This document shows, piece by piece, positions 1 to 12,693 of a stretch of DNA of 64,000 bases. Position numbers and translations under genes: made by a program. The DNA comes from Pochonia chlamydosporia 170 (Eukaryota; Ascomycota; Sordariomycetes; Hypocreales; Clavicipitaceae). Where the stretch lies: assembly GCF_001653235.2 (NCBI RefSeq), contig NC_035794.1, forward strand, positions 2,852,001 to 2,916,000, written 5' to 3'. The notes below the pieces were generated by a model that was given only the letters and a program-made list of their open reading frames with translations, searched no databases and was not told the DNA's origin. How positions within the stretch are numbered: position 1 is the stretch's first letter; each line of letters starts with the position of its first letter.

Positions 1-3000
1 TTTTCCCTTCTATCAAACGAAAGACCTCACCAATTGGCCCACCGCAAATGATTCATCCCGAACGAGGCCATTGAGACTGACGCCAGAAAGCTAGAGTCAA
101 AAATTCGGACCAACTTTGCAATCTGCATATTGATTCACCTCCCTTTGAGAATCGATCCCTGGGAATACCAGACGACCATTTGGCGGGGCAGTCCGCTGTG
201 TGTACTCCGGTCCTCTAAACGCACAAATGGTGTTTGTGTCTGGCTTGGTTGGACACCATGCGCCAGCCTGTCACACATTATCTAAATTGTTTCAAGTTCC
301 AGATCTTAGACACTTATGCACTCCACAAAGTCAGAAGAAGAAAGGGCCGGACGAGACAATGTTTCTTGGAGGAAATGCCCGACAACAGCACCATCTCCTG
401 TGGCCAATTATGCTCCCCCTTACCTAGCACTTTACACTTTGACGATGGCCAAACACTACCTCGTCTTCTCATGTCGAATTCGTTCTCAACAGCAGAGGCC
501 TACTAGCCACATTCGTCCACAATCAAAGCATGTTTGACTCGCCTCTGTGGGGAACCGTGAACAATCAGCCTCTTGAGATTTGCACTTGGTGTTGCGTCCT
601 GGAATGAGCCGTGGTACAGCCATGGTACAGCTTGGCATGTTCATTTGAGTGACTGCCTCCATAAGAGCGCCATATCTAAAGCGAATAGGTACAAGGGGAA
701 GTTGAGGCCGAGGTGAGCACAGCGGATGATTGCAAGAATGGAATTTATCATGGCTCAATGCAGCCTGATGTGTCCTTCATGCTGCAAGGGGATCATTTTT
801 CACATCGCCTGAACAGAGCATTCGCTTCATGGCCGTGGGCAGCTTCCAGCTTGTCCAATGGAAGAGCGTTAGGGACGGAGTTGCCAAGGATACGAAGCCG
901 AATGCCCGTCTTGGTTTTCGACCATTGTGCTTGGCGGTGACTTTTTCACCAAAATAGTGGCAAAAGGTGGCCCGTATGCACGTCGTTGCAAGCCAGCCCA
1001 TTTGGACCACGATTGTACGGAGTACGTCTGATATTATCCATGGATGGCGGGGGCATGCAAATTACGGGCTACCCCTGATGTGCAATGGCTGCCAAACTCT
1101 GTGGTCCTGGCACTATGATGTCACGATGTCTTGATGCAACCCGGCCAGCCGGCCGTCAAAAGTGCCAGGTACAGCGCTGAATGGATCCTTGAGGACTGCA
1201 TTTGGTGCTGGGTACCTACCTACCTAGTAGGTATTTTGGTGCCAGAGGCTCAGCAGACCAGGGACCCTCCAAAGTGGGAGTGAGAGCATCCTCATCACAC
1301 TTCGATGTTCAAACCAACGGCAAACCGATGGCCTTTACACCAGCCCTCCGCGAAGGCCATCCCCCTCTTTCCCACCTCACCATATCCTTCTCGACACCAG
1401 TTCATTGACGTTTGTTGTTCAGTCATGAGGTTTCCTTCCTTTCCCGCTTGGTTTCATGCTTTTCAAGCTTTCACGCCGTCTGTGTCCTATCAGAGTGATA
1501 GAGTTATGATGCTTCAACTACACTAATTATCAAGTGGTCCTTGTGGCCTGTCACTAATAAGATCGGGCTAGATGGAGCAAAGTCAAGTATTGAAGGTGGA
1601 CGATTCTATCGAGCAAACCTGGGCTCTTGGTATGAACCTTGAGCCTCGTCGACGTACCATGCCTGTCAGAGCTGCGTCACTATTGCGTCCTCGCCCACGA
1701 GCAAGTTGGCATGCAGAACAAACTTCAATCATAACAAAGCGGCGCGGTTCATACTTTGACAGGATTGGACGGGTCCTGGATGCGGGGTGCGTGATGGGCT
1801 GGTGTGGACCATGCCTGGTCTGGTCTGGTCTGGGCTGGGCGTGGGCCGGGCGCATTTGGGCTTTGCATGGACTTTCTTGCTTCCAGCATGTTTGTCGCCT
1901 CATCAGTTGGCCATCAGCACCCACCAGACACAAAAAGTGACGGAGCAATTCGATTGAAGCTTCCAGGTAAACAATCACATTGACCCACAACAGCCTTGTG
2001 GAAATGACAGAAGTCTCCAGGACACATGGCTAGACAGGCCGACCAATTGGGAAGATGGCGCATTTATCATGGATACTTCCCGTCGTCTGCGTTTCACCAT
2101 ACCGCGAGAAGTCTGACCCTGCCGGCGTTGCCGTTCTTCTCCCAGCCGGAACCAGCTTGCCCTAGGTACCTTACCTGGCCAAGGAATTGGCGCTTGCTGC
2201 TGGCTGGATGATACCCAACTTACGTGGTGTAGATTTGGGGCTTGCTGCCCGGTTTTGATGGGCTTTGATGGCGGCTCTAGACCAGCAACAAAGCACCAGT
2301 GGACATTGATCAGGCAATTATTTTTTCCCTCGAGTAACCCTTCAAATCATGCGAAAGGCTCCCAATTTGGACCCGGCAATCAATGATGTAGGATAGAGAC
2401 ACGCCCGTTAGGATCCGAACGTTCTGCCTCTAAGGCATCGCATTCAACCACAAGAGTAATTGGGACCTTGGACGGCTGTTTATGCAAGGCTACCTAGGTA
2501 GCTGACCGTAATTGTTCAACTACGGATGGGCATTCAAGGCAGATATGGTGACAGCCTATGGTTCTGTGAGAAGCTTGACCGCAATATGAGTATCCAGCGA
2601 CCTTGGCAGCCGGTCTGTCGTAGGAACTTAGAAGCGAGCTTCAGCTTCTTTCACTACTTCCCACCTAGGTATATACTCGGGTAGTTTGTCAGCTCCTCTC
2701 CCATCGTCCCCAAATAGCCAAAGCTTCAATTTGGTCAAAGTGGACCGAACAGTACCTCCCCCGACCTGTTGCAAACGGCAAACCTCAAACCAATCCGGAG
2801 CATTGCGACCGCAATCTAGCCGATCTAGACCCAGTCCTTGGTAAGCCATTCAAGATTCATTTGCTTATGAAAGTGCCTGTGGCTGCCACACAACGACTTT
2901 GTTCGCTCATGAAAGGTTTGGTGCTTGCCGACTTCCAGACTTAAGCTTTGACTTCCGAAGTCTCCAGAGTCTCCAGAGCACAAGCACCATCGCTTGTCGG

Positions 3001-6000
3001 GAGTGTCGTCGAACGCTAACAGGTCGGGCAACCCATAGCCTGTGGGGAAATTTGCAAGTAGCCAGAGGATGGCAGCATGTGGGAGGACGAAAAAAAACGA
3101 GGGAGACGTCTGGTATTGTCCAGACTTGCCGAGCAATCTTCACATCATGTCGCACTTGAGATTGGGAAATTATCTGTACGTCACTGGGCGCGAGAAGGAC
3201 GAATGAAATAAGTTGGACCACAGAAGCGTGGCACGTCCAAACCCTGGCACTGGCATCATGTCCATCCAGGTGAAGCTGGCATGCCAGACATTTCATGCAA
3301 GCGCCAAGCTGAGTTGACCTATCTGCTGCGTGTTGTCCAGGCTCTGAAAGCTCATTCGGCTCTCCGTACTACAGTCCACAAGGCAAAAATGCTCAAATGA
3401 CGGCTCCCCTCTGCCATGTCATATCTATGAGTTGGCCGATGTCGACGTGGATCTGTCATGGCATAGGCCCATGTCTGACTGGCCACAACTTGCATCGCGA
3501 CCCTTTGCGCAGATATGGGTTTGTACGACGCATGTGCATCAGAGAAAGAGCAGAGTAGTGCAATGCACCAAATGGCACCAAATGGCACTTGATGGTCTTG
3601 AAAGAGTGGCTGGCTACTTCTCGGCTGTTGCTCGATTGAATGGCACTGGCCGTCACCCCAGCTTGCACAGCCAGTCGCAGGTGTCAATTGACTCGACAAG
3701 TTGATGCTTACGGTAGTTCCCACCGCTGAGACGTCTTTACATGATCGTCAGGTTTTGTCTTGTGTGTCCGTATGTATGATGTTCGGCCGTTGCCAGAAAC
3801 GTGAAAGTCGTCAAAGATGTCTGGTGAGTTGGGAAGGACAAGAAATGATACACAACAACACCTGTGGGATAGACATGGAAAGTCGAGTCACTGTCTGGTC
3901 ACCATTCCCCCCTTGTCCATGTGCAACGTGAGACTTCTGAAGCACGAGAGCCTAATGCTCCAGCTTCTGAACTTAGTCTGTCCCTGTCCGAACACTATTA
4001 TTATACGCATCATGTCATGTCGTACATGACTCTCAGTGGCTCGGCCCTGGTCTTTGTGCTGGCAGGCGAGATGGACTAGTTCCTTTTTTTTAGTTTTCAA
4101 CTTTGCTGATGCCTTGTTTGGCGCCCCAGTGAAGGCCATCCTTGTGGTCTACCTTTGTTTGCCATTGCCCTTGATCCTTACACCCCCCCATGCAATGTCC
4201 TCGCGTATGACTGCAATACAAGACAGGGGGGAAAATACATTATGTCGTTGTTGTAGTTTGTAAGAGACATAATATGTGGCCGCCAATACTTCAGGCTTCG
4301 CAATCCGTAGAAAACTCCTGAAGCACTTTGCAGCGTTTGCAGAAACCAAGCCCCGCCTGATGGCGTCGCTGGGAGCATTGAACCCTGCAGCTGGGCAAAA
4401 AAGGCGGCGAATGGCGGAATTATGTTTGGGAGGCTCGGAGGCGATGAGCCTCATGTTCTGACCCTGCACAAGGGACCAATTCTTCACACAAACAAGGACA
4501 AGGTGCCAGAGCCTGCGCAATACCAAATAGCTGGGTCGATCGTCCACCAGATGCCGTAACAAAGCTTCCAGGGCTCAAGGGCTGGCTGGCGCTGGGTTGG
4601 ATGGACCTCTGGATCCATGCTCATGCTGCCTGACGACCGAGACAAAAACCACCGGACGGACTTGGTGGTTCGTGGCATTGTGGGTTTACACACCCTGGGG
4701 ATAATCAAACTGCAATTATCAACAGGACCTCTTTCAAGGTCAATCTTCATCTTCCTCGAGGTTCATGGTGGTGTCCTGTGCTGGCACTTGCGACAGTCGG
4801 TCAGTCATCGACATTGGCCCCGGGTTAATCGTAGATGCTCCTGCAATGCAGCATCTTGGAGCGCACATGGACCATTTGACTACATTGGCTTGGCAACTCG
4901 ACTAGAGCACTTGTTGTACCGGGCGTGCTAGCATCCGAAGCTTTTGCTCCTTTTTTCGTCTTGTTCGCGTGCCAGTACTTGTTGTTGGAGTCGTGTTGCA
5001 TATTTGCAAATGGACTGATGATGCGCTCCAAGAGCACCAGACTTGAGACCATCCGGCCAACTGGTCGCTCTGCCCTGCCCCTCTGTGCCATGCCATGCCA
5101 TGCCATGCTGGTAATCTCGCCGAAGCCGCCAGCACGCCAGTGCTCCATAATAAGACACCGCCAGTGGGCTGGCAACTCGGTGCCATGTCCATGCCCACCT
5201 CCCTCTCACCAGTTGACGTCTCTTGAGCAAGGTTTTTCCTTTTCCCACCCCCTTTTCTTTTTGGTCCCGTCACTTTGGGCCGGCCTGCAGGAGCTTTCAA
5301 CTTTTTTTTTTTTTCTCTTGCTCTTTCCTTGTCGTCATAGTCACACGCCCCCTTACACCGTGTTCTGTGTCTGGTTCCCTCCCCCCCCCCCGCGCTCAGC
5401 CCATGGCTGCCCGTGCCAGTGGTATTCCGTCCACGTCGATTGATTGATGAACACGCCCATCATCACCCTTGCTCCTGGTCCTCGCAAAAAGGCATACAAT
5501 ACCAGAAGAAAAAACCCATCTATTCGGTGTTCACTTGCGACGACTTGGTACAAGCTTGTTGTAAACCAAGTACCTGCTCGCTCCGTATTTTCCATCCATA
5601 CTCCCTACTTTCGCAAGTGCTTGTTTCCTGGTCTCTTAAAATTTAGTACTTTACTCGGATGGCATCCCGCTCCTTCCATCTCCCCCAGATTGACTCGAGT
5701 TGCTCCTTCCTTCCACCGCCTTACTTGAAGAGGTGCCAGCCCTCGATTCTTGACACCATTCAGACTCAGCACTCTGGACTTTGCACTCACTCTCTCTCTC
5801 GACCTCGCAGCTAGCTCAACCCTGCATTACTGTCCAGCTTCAAAGTTCATGTTCAATGTTCACCGACAATTCTTACTCGTGTCCTCACGTGCAGCCATTC
5901 CAAATTGAAAAGCACCACATATCACCTCGTTGGTGTCTTGCATTCCAAACTTGTTCATAACATCACCTTACGGTCTCCTGAATCACCCAGATCCCGCCCT

Positions 6001-7390
6001 CCGCGAAGTCGGCTCGGCTGGAACTGCGACATCGACCATATACCATTACCAAAGGCGTGGGCCGGCTTGCCCCAGAAGGCTGAGTCACCCAATTGACAGA
6101 CCACAACAGATTTGGGTCCTCTTGTGCTCCATTCCGAATACCCGCCAAGGTACTCCTCAGCTGTGTGTGTACTTGATAACGAAGTACTGGGGCACTACTG
6201 ACAGAGAACGGAGTAAGTTCATTTTTCTGACCCAGAGTCCACCAAGGTCTGAGCACCACGAGCACTTGGAGCGATTCGGCCTAGTCGGCCAGCTCTCCAG
6301 GGCGCGCATACGGCCAAACCAAACCCCAAAACCCAAACCCTCGCCACCACTGACAGGAGTTCAGTCGAACGACAACGATTTTTCTGCATTTCTTTATGCG
6401 GACGTGTCGGGAACTTCACCTTTCTCCTGCCTCGATTCAATCTCAGCTCCACGACTGTGCAGCAGGACTCTGCAAGCAAACGCCACCCGGCACTTTGACC
6501 GTCGCGACTTAATTTGTTGCGAAAAAAGTCTGTTTTAAGCTCGTCAACTCTTGCGGCCCGGCGCTGTCTCAACCATACCGTTCTTTTTAATATACCTGTC
6601 GCCAAACGGCCCTTCTTCCTTGCGCAGCTTTAGAGCCAAAACGAAGCAGCTTGAATCTTTCCAACCGGAAATTCTTGCGGTGCACCTTTAGACGGAATTG
6701 ATAGACTGGCTTGACACACCACTGCGCGCTCGAATCCTCGAGGAACCGGAACCCAAAAAGGGATACTCTTTTGTCAACCATCGCTCAACCTCATCTGCGG
6801 CTCGCAAGCTATCCTAGTGCTTGCAGCATACCCGTACCCAAAAGCAGCCACCTGCATACAACCTCGCGCCGCAGGTCTGCCACCTCATCACTCGACCACA
6901 AGGTCTTTCGTATGTGCTTTTGGACCACTGTCTCGACCCGACGGCCTTCAAATCCAGCCCCTGGCTCTCGTTCTGCTGCCACCCCCGGGTTCAATCTTGA
7001 TCGCAACTTGCCCTGGTCGACATAGGACGCACCTAGTCGTGCAGAAACACCCATTGGCAGACATCACCAAACAGACGCACCACTCTTGGCTACCTTCACG
7101 CGCTCCTACGGTCTGTTCACTTTCAGAGGACTGACACATCCAATACGACCCCCCTGCTGGTGTACTCCAAGTCGACAAGCATTTTTCTGGACTTGCTGCA
7201 GATCTGCCAGCTCGACATTTCTCATTTCTTCCCCGCATTTTGCTAATTCCTGCTTCCTGCCCCGGGCCGTTCCAACATGCATATCGGATCGGCCCTGACT
7301 TCATAAATGTCGACGCAGCCATTCTGAGGTAGCCCCAGGCTTCCGCTTTCTGTCTCCCACTTATGTACGTGCTATAAACAAGGCACAATC
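1..7390. other. Long gene-free region upstream of the phospholipase C gene
   Basis: No open frame here shows a recognisable domain, a convincing splice pattern or sustained coding character. The longest candidates are about 100-200 codons, several open only from TTG, and their translations look random. Visible content: CT-rich stretches from about 5200 onward, short runs of ATGCC (5085-5109) and GGTCT (about 1815-1845), and several copies of the palindromic word TACCTAGGTA (near 1213, 2161, 2491, 2663). The last 1-2 kb probably includes the promoter and 5' leader of the downstream phospholipase gene; this is inference. Confidence 0.6.
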
Positions 7391-10300
7391 ATGACACCTG
7401 GCGACTCGGAATCTCAGCAGATGACTGCTTCACATAGTGTAGACAAAGAAATGTCTGCACTTTCTGCCCAGTTGCGGCGTTCTCGCCCGGGTCACGTCCA
7501 AACTACATTCAATCCCATCTCACAACCCGTACACATACCTGGCTCAGCAATCAGCGCCTCCTCAGCAGCCTCCAGTTCTCAGCAAGGATCGCCCATCATG
7601 TCACCCGGGACAGCCGTCTTGACGACCAACTCCTCCATCCAGGCTTCGCCTGAGCCCCTTCGACCTCGGGATGATGATCAGTTCTCAACCAGCTTTCAAC
7701 TTCCAGACTCGATCTTGACACGCAAGACAAGTACCACTTCCCTCGGCAAGAGTTGGGTCAGCAATACAAGCCCAATTGCAGAGGCGGTAGCAATGGAAAC
7801 CAGAAGCAATAGCATAACTGCTGCCACCGCGGGCACCACACCTACTGCTACAAACACCAAGGGCAATTTGATCCGTCGATTGTCCAGTCGAGCATCGAGG
7901 AGACTCACCAGCAGCAGAAGGAGGCAATCGTCCGCGGCTCCTACTAGCCGAGATGGCAGCGTTGGCCCTTGTTTCTTACGACGACGCAGTGACAGCAATG
8001 CCACTGCTCCTCCCGACTATATTCCCACACCTTCCACCGACTCAGAATCTGACCTCGACGAGAGAGATGATCTGATGTCGATAAAATCTATGTTTCTCGA
8101 CCACATACCCAAAGGCTCCTCTGCAAACAGCACAACAGGATCGATTACAGGCAGTGCCAACAACATGGACGGTCCCGTTATACCTCTACAGCTGCAGCGA
8201 GGCACTTGGCTGAGGAAAATCTCCAAAAAGAGCCGATCAAAGCGAATCTGCCTCATTTATGAACGGGAAACAAACAAACTTGTCTGGGACAAGGCTCGTC
8301 CTCACAAATTTCTCCACGTAGATGAAGTCAGAGAGATTCGATTCGGATCTGATATTCAACAGTACGCCAGGGATTTTAGCATTCCTGAGGCGGAACGACT
8401 GACCTGGTTTACCATACTTTACCATGTACCAGACAAGTCAAAATCGAAACTCCTGCATCTCATGGCTGACAGCATCGAAACGACTAACCTTTGGATTAAC
8501 TTCCTTGAAGCTATGCTGCGACACCGACAGGATGTCATGACTGCCTTGATGACCTTCAACGACAAGGCCATCCAACAATATTGGCAGTCGGAAATGGCGA
8601 AACAATTTGGTGAGAATTCTGTGAGCGAAGACCCAGAAGAGCTCGACATTGCCGGAGTGATGCGCGTTTGCCAAAACTTGCACATTTACAGCTCACAGTC
8701 GACGCTTCAGGCTAATTTCAGGCTTGCCGACTCTCGTCGCCGCGAAGCACTCAATTTCGAAGAATTCTTGGATTTCCTCGGGCTTATGCGCCAAAGACCA
8801 GATGTTCAGCGCATCATTCGGAGCATCGCTGCCAAGCCTGGCAGGGGCCTGACCTTTGTCGAGTTTCAAACGTTCTTGAAAGACTACCAAGGCGAGGATG
8901 TCGAGGCGAACATATCCATTTGGGAGAAGCACTTCAACAAGTTTGTCCGCAAGCATCGATCTGATGGCCTGGGTAGTCTAGAAGCTCCTCAGGATGACAC
9001 GTATATGTCGGAAGCTGCATTTGTTGGATTCCTTTCTTCTCGACAAAACGGCCCACTCACGGAGGAGCCTCAAGAATACACCTTGGATCGCCCAATAAAT
9101 GAGTATTTCATCTCTAGCTCTCACAATACGTATCTCCTCGGCCGGCAAGTCGCTGGTCAATCAAGTGTGGAAGGATACATACGCGCACTAGCACAGGGAT
9201 GTCGATGTGTCGAGGTAGACTGCTGGGACGGATCTGATGGTCAACCCCAGGTCGTCCACGGACGGACTCTCACCTCGGCGATTAGCTTCAAAGAGGTTAT
9301 GAAAACCATCAACAAGTACGCCTTTGTGAAGTCGAGCTTCCCTCTTTGGATTTCTCTTGAGGTTCACTGCAGCCCATCACAGCAGGACTTAATGGTCGAC
9401 ATCATGAAGGAGGCTTTTGGGCCGAGACTGGTAACTGAGACTCTGGCTCCTGCGTGGAACAGGCTTCCATCTCCGTCTGATCTGATGGAGCGGATCCTCA
9501 TCAAGGCCAAGCAGGCGCGAGTCGGTGGCAGGGATGAAAGTGTTCCGGCAGAGCCCCTCGGCCGACGACGCGGAAGCAGCTTAAGCTCACCGATTTCGAG
9601 ACCAACAATCCCAGACAGTAGTGTTTTTTCGCCCTCGCAGTCGCTTCCTCAGAGTCCTCTTCTTTCAGCCACGAGCCAAGCCCGCCGACTCGTCAGCAAA
9701 AGCCGCGTCAACACCATCGCTGAGGGCGAGGTGCATGACATTCCCAGCAGCAGCACCAGTGATACCGAGAGTGGGAGCGAGATGGGAGGCACCATCCGAC
9801 GCTCCCAGAACAAGACGACACGCCACCTCGGCGCCCTTGGTGTGTACTGTGCCGGCGTCAAGTTCTCTGGGTTCGAAGACCCCGCAGCCAAGACATTCAA
9901 CCACATCTTCTCCTTCATGGAAAGCAGCTTTGCCAAGCACTCACGCACCAAGGAGGCCAAGATGGCGCTCGATATTCACAACATGCGATACATGATGCGA
10001 GTGTATCCTGATGGACTTCGACTAGGTTCGAGCAACTTTGACCCTCTCATCTACTGGCGCCGGGGCGTGCAGATGGCAGCCTTGAACTGGCAGACCTTTG
10101 ATTTGGGCATGCAGGTTAATAATGCCATGTTCCAAGGCGGCATGGATGAATCAGGATATGTTCTGAAGCCTGACGAGCTGCGTGACATTCAGATTCAGCC
10201 ATACAACTCTGCAATTGCCGAAGGCAAGAAGGAGCGGTCTGTAGTGACGTTTGGGATTGATGTCCTCTCGGCCCAGCAACTAATGCGACCTGGGAACCTC

Positions 10301-10861
10301 GCCGCCAACAAGTCCATGGATACTTATGTCGAAGTGGAAGTCTTTCATGCCAACGATAAGCGAGACAAAAAGGAAGTTGGGTCCGGCTTGACGCACGCCT
10401 TTGACTCGCCACTCAAGTTCCAAACAGATGTGGTGCGCGAGAATGGCTTCAACCCCATGTTTGCCGACGGACAGTTCAAGTTTACCGTGACGACGAAGCA
10501 TCCAGAGTTGATATTTGTTCGCTGGTCTGTCAAGTTGGCCAGCTATGGAGAGAGTTACAACAGCAAAGACGGTTCTGCCATTGCAACGTACACGGCAAAG
10601 CTTAAGAACCTCAAGGAGGGATATCGCACAATTCCACTGCACAACCACGCCGGTGATCAATACCTGTTCTCTACGCTGTTTTGCAAGATAAAGGTTGAGT
10701 CGATTGAGACGAAACTTTTCGACATTGCTGCCCCGGTTCAAGACGGTGGCAAGCTGAACCGCCTCGGAGGCAAGGTGTTTGGCCGGACCAACACGAGTCC
10801 TCGCAGCACGTTTGAGAAGAGCAGCACGGAAAAGAACAGTTTTGACAGCAGTCTTACCTAG
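7391..10861 (+). CDS. plc1: Phosphoinositide-specific phospholipase C (PLC1-type)
   Basis: This single-exon gene encodes 1156 residues and starts at the first ATG of the open frame. The enzyme hydrolyses phosphatidylinositol 4,5-bisphosphate to inositol trisphosphate and diacylglycerol at membranes, feeding calcium and inositol-phosphate signalling. Domains in order: a Ser/Thr-rich tail (1-260), a PH domain (about 264-375), EF-hand-like helices (about 385-535), the catalytic X box (about 560-710), a Ser-rich linker, the Y box (about 832-955) and a C2 domain (about 970-1110). The two catalytic histidines are visible: His578 in SSSHNTYLLG and His623 in VVHGRTLTS. Their spacing of 45 matches His311/His356 of mammalian PLC-delta. 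The extended N-terminus is typical of filamentous fungi. I see no sign of damage. Confidence 0.96.
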   Translation: MTPGDSESQQMTASHSVDKEMSALSAQLRRSRPGHVQTTFNPISQPVHIPGSAISASSAASSSQQGSPIMSPGTAVLTTNSSIQASPEPLRPRDDDQFSTSFQLPDSILTRKTSTTSLGKSWVSNTSPIAEAVAMETRSNSITAATAGTTPTATNTKGNLIRRLSSRASRRLTSSRRRQSSAAPTSRDGSVGPCFLRRRSDSNATAPPDYIPTPSTDSESDLDERDDLMSIKSMFLDHIPKGSSANSTTGSITGSANNMDGPVIPLQLQRGTWLRKISKKSRSKRICLIYERETNKLVWDKARPHKFLHVDEVREIRFGSDIQQYARDFSIPEAERLTWFTILYHVPDKSKSKLLHLMADSIETTNLWINFLEAMLRHRQDVMTALMTFNDKAIQQYWQSEMAKQFGENSVSEDPEELDIAGVMRVCQNLHIYSSQSTLQANFRLADSRRREALNFEEFLDFLGLMRQRPDVQRIIRSIAAKPGRGLTFVEFQTFLKDYQGEDVEANISIWEKHFNKFVRKHRSDGLGSLEAPQDDTYMSEAAFVGFLSSRQNGPLTEEPQEYTLDRPINEYFISSSHNTYLLGRQVAGQSSVEGYIRALAQGCRCVEVDCWDGSDGQPQVVHGRTLTSAISFKEVMKTINKYAFVKSSFPLWISLEVHCSPSQQDLMVDIMKEAFGPRLVTETLAPAWNRLPSPSDLMERILIKAKQARVGGRDESVPAEPLGRRRGSSLSSPISRPTIPDSSVFSPSQSLPQSPLLSATSQARRLVSKSRVNTIAEGEVHDIPSSSTSDTESGSEMGGTIRRSQNKTTRHLGALGVYCAGVKFSGFEDPAAKTFNHIFSFMESSFAKHSRTKEAKMALDIHNMRYMMRVYPDGLRLGSSNFDPLIYWRRGVQMAALNWQTFDLGMQVNNAMFQGGMDESGYVLKPDELRDIQIQPYNSAIAEGKKERSVVTFGIDVLSAQQLMRPGNLAANKSMDTYVEVEVFHANDKRDKKEVGSGLTHAFDSPLKFQTDVVRENGFNPMFADGQFKFTVTTKHPELIFVRWSVKLASYGESYNSKDGSAIATYTAKLKNLKEGYRTIPLHNHAGDQYLFSTLFCKIKVESIETKLFDIAAPVQDGGKLNRLGGKVFGRTNTSPRSTFEKSSTEKNSFDSSLT

Positions 10862-12693
10862 AAGGCAAGGTGCTCGGTACGCGGCGTATGCTGCTCTGTT
10901 CATGATACGTTGTTTCATTCTTCTCGGTCCCCCTGATGCTGGATGCAGTCAAGGAGGGTGATGGTTACATAACACTAGTTATGTGGTCAACTTTTTTTTT
11001 TTTTGTTTCTTCTTCCCGTCTTGATGGCGGAACTGGTTATTCCTTGACTATTGTCATTGAGCCTTATCCTGTTTTTGTACAAATTATGTAACTTGACAGA
11101 TTGGTCCCTTTATCTCTTCTTCTCATGGAGTGCATCCCATCAGTGGGCTGGGGCATTCTTTTTTTTTTTACCAGCATGACTAGCACGTTCTTCCTTCTCC
11201 TTTTTTTTTTTCCTTCTCGTTTTTTTTCTTTTGTTTCATCTATTGGAGCGTCTAAAATTTGACATTGGGAGCTCACAAAAAAATACCCCCTCACTCTGCG
11301 GAGAGTTTATCGTACAACTTTTGTCTTTTTTGATGAATGAGCATACAGGCAAGGCTTTTGTCAGCACCAGGATTGGTGACTTTTATTGCATACACAAGTT
11401 TTGGGATGGCCCTTCGTTTACTTGGGAGAGGCATTGCATTGAATGTGGAATATGGCACAAGGCATTTTTCATAGACAGATCAGACACGGAAACCAAAGGA
11501 TATGTTTTTTATTATCATATTCATAACCAGTCCGAATGTTGTCGTCTGATTCGTTTTTCCTGTTCTGTTTTCCGCTTTTTCTTTCTGTATCCATTGTCCT
11601 CTCGTTGTTCCCTTGTCCTGCACGATGGCAGGGTACATGTATGTTCTGGAAAGTCTTGTTTCACATTAATCAAGTGGTTTTCATGATGTGCAGGATAAGG
11701 AAGGACAAAGAGGTGCAGATGAGATGAGCAAGGATGGGCGGGATAGCGGATATGGGATGACAACATGGCGAGGTACTGGAAATGAAATAATGATGGACGG
11801 CGTTTGAGGATGTACAGGGATATTACAGTATGACTTGATAGATACGTGGCTCGGGCTGGACTTGTGAGTGAGTGGCAAGCAAGATGCGAAGCTTGGGAGA
11901 CTAGGAAACTAGTGAATTGATTGACCATCTGCGTCCATTTACGAACAAACAACGGAGGTTGAAATGTGAAAAAAAGGTTAAAGTGATGTGCGTGAGTTGC
12001 GGATTTGTGAGTCAGGGTCTGATTGAATGACGTCAAGTTGTAGACGGTGTTTGTTGCGAACAGACACAGACACGGACCCTCCAGTCGTCGGTGGAATGGA
12101 AAGGGTCAAGTCAGGGAGGTTTTGTTGTGATGGACATCAATTGATGTTATTTCAGCTCCATTGAGCACTTGGCCCATACCAATGTTTGCAGTGATTCGTC
12201 GTTTCTGTCCATTTTCAGCGCTAGTATCAACGATCGCCGAACATCAGGGGCCATTCCTTAAGACGAAAAACAAAAAAATCAGTTCATGTCCATCACATTA
12301 GTCGATCATGGCTTTTTAATCGCACACCCCTTTGCATGTATGGATGGGAGAAATTTGGTTCTCCCTTTGTGCAAGGGGTTTGATAATATGTGGGGTAAGG
12401 GGGTGGTGGATCTGATCTGGGGAAATGCATGTAGGGACGGGATTGCTTTGGATGGATGGTGGGATGTACTTAGACTATCTTGACCTGGGTACATGGCACA
12501 TATGGAAGCAATCAAAGTATCTACCTAGGTAGGTATCTACATAGGTACCTAGGTAGGTAGCCTGTTAATTCTTGTGACGAATATTTCCTGCCTACATTGC
12601 AACATGGATACCCTAAGTGACAGTGATACATGCTTGATATTAATTTATACGCAGTTACATGAATCCAAGCCAGCAAGATACTTTACTCCAAGT
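10862..12693. other. Intergenic region between convergent genes
   Basis: This stretch lies between the 3' ends of the phospholipase gene (+) and the palmitoyltransferase gene (-) and should contain both 3' UTRs. There are several T homopolymers of 10-13 bases (about 10990-11003, 11159-11170, 11200-11230) and a dense TACCTAGGTA palindrome cluster at 12521-12560. No open frame here looks coding. Confidence 0.6.

Noticed and set aside
2400..2472. tRNA-like sequence on the minus strand with a B-box-like GTTCGGATCC and an A-box-like segment
   Set aside because: The anticodon and T stems do not pair properly and no 7-bp acceptor stem forms. At best it is a degenerate tRNA relic.
5930..6538. 202-codon open frame on the plus strand upstream of the phospholipase gene
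   Set aside because: It opens from TTG, has no domain or coding character, and lies in a CT-rich region; probably chance or leader sequence.
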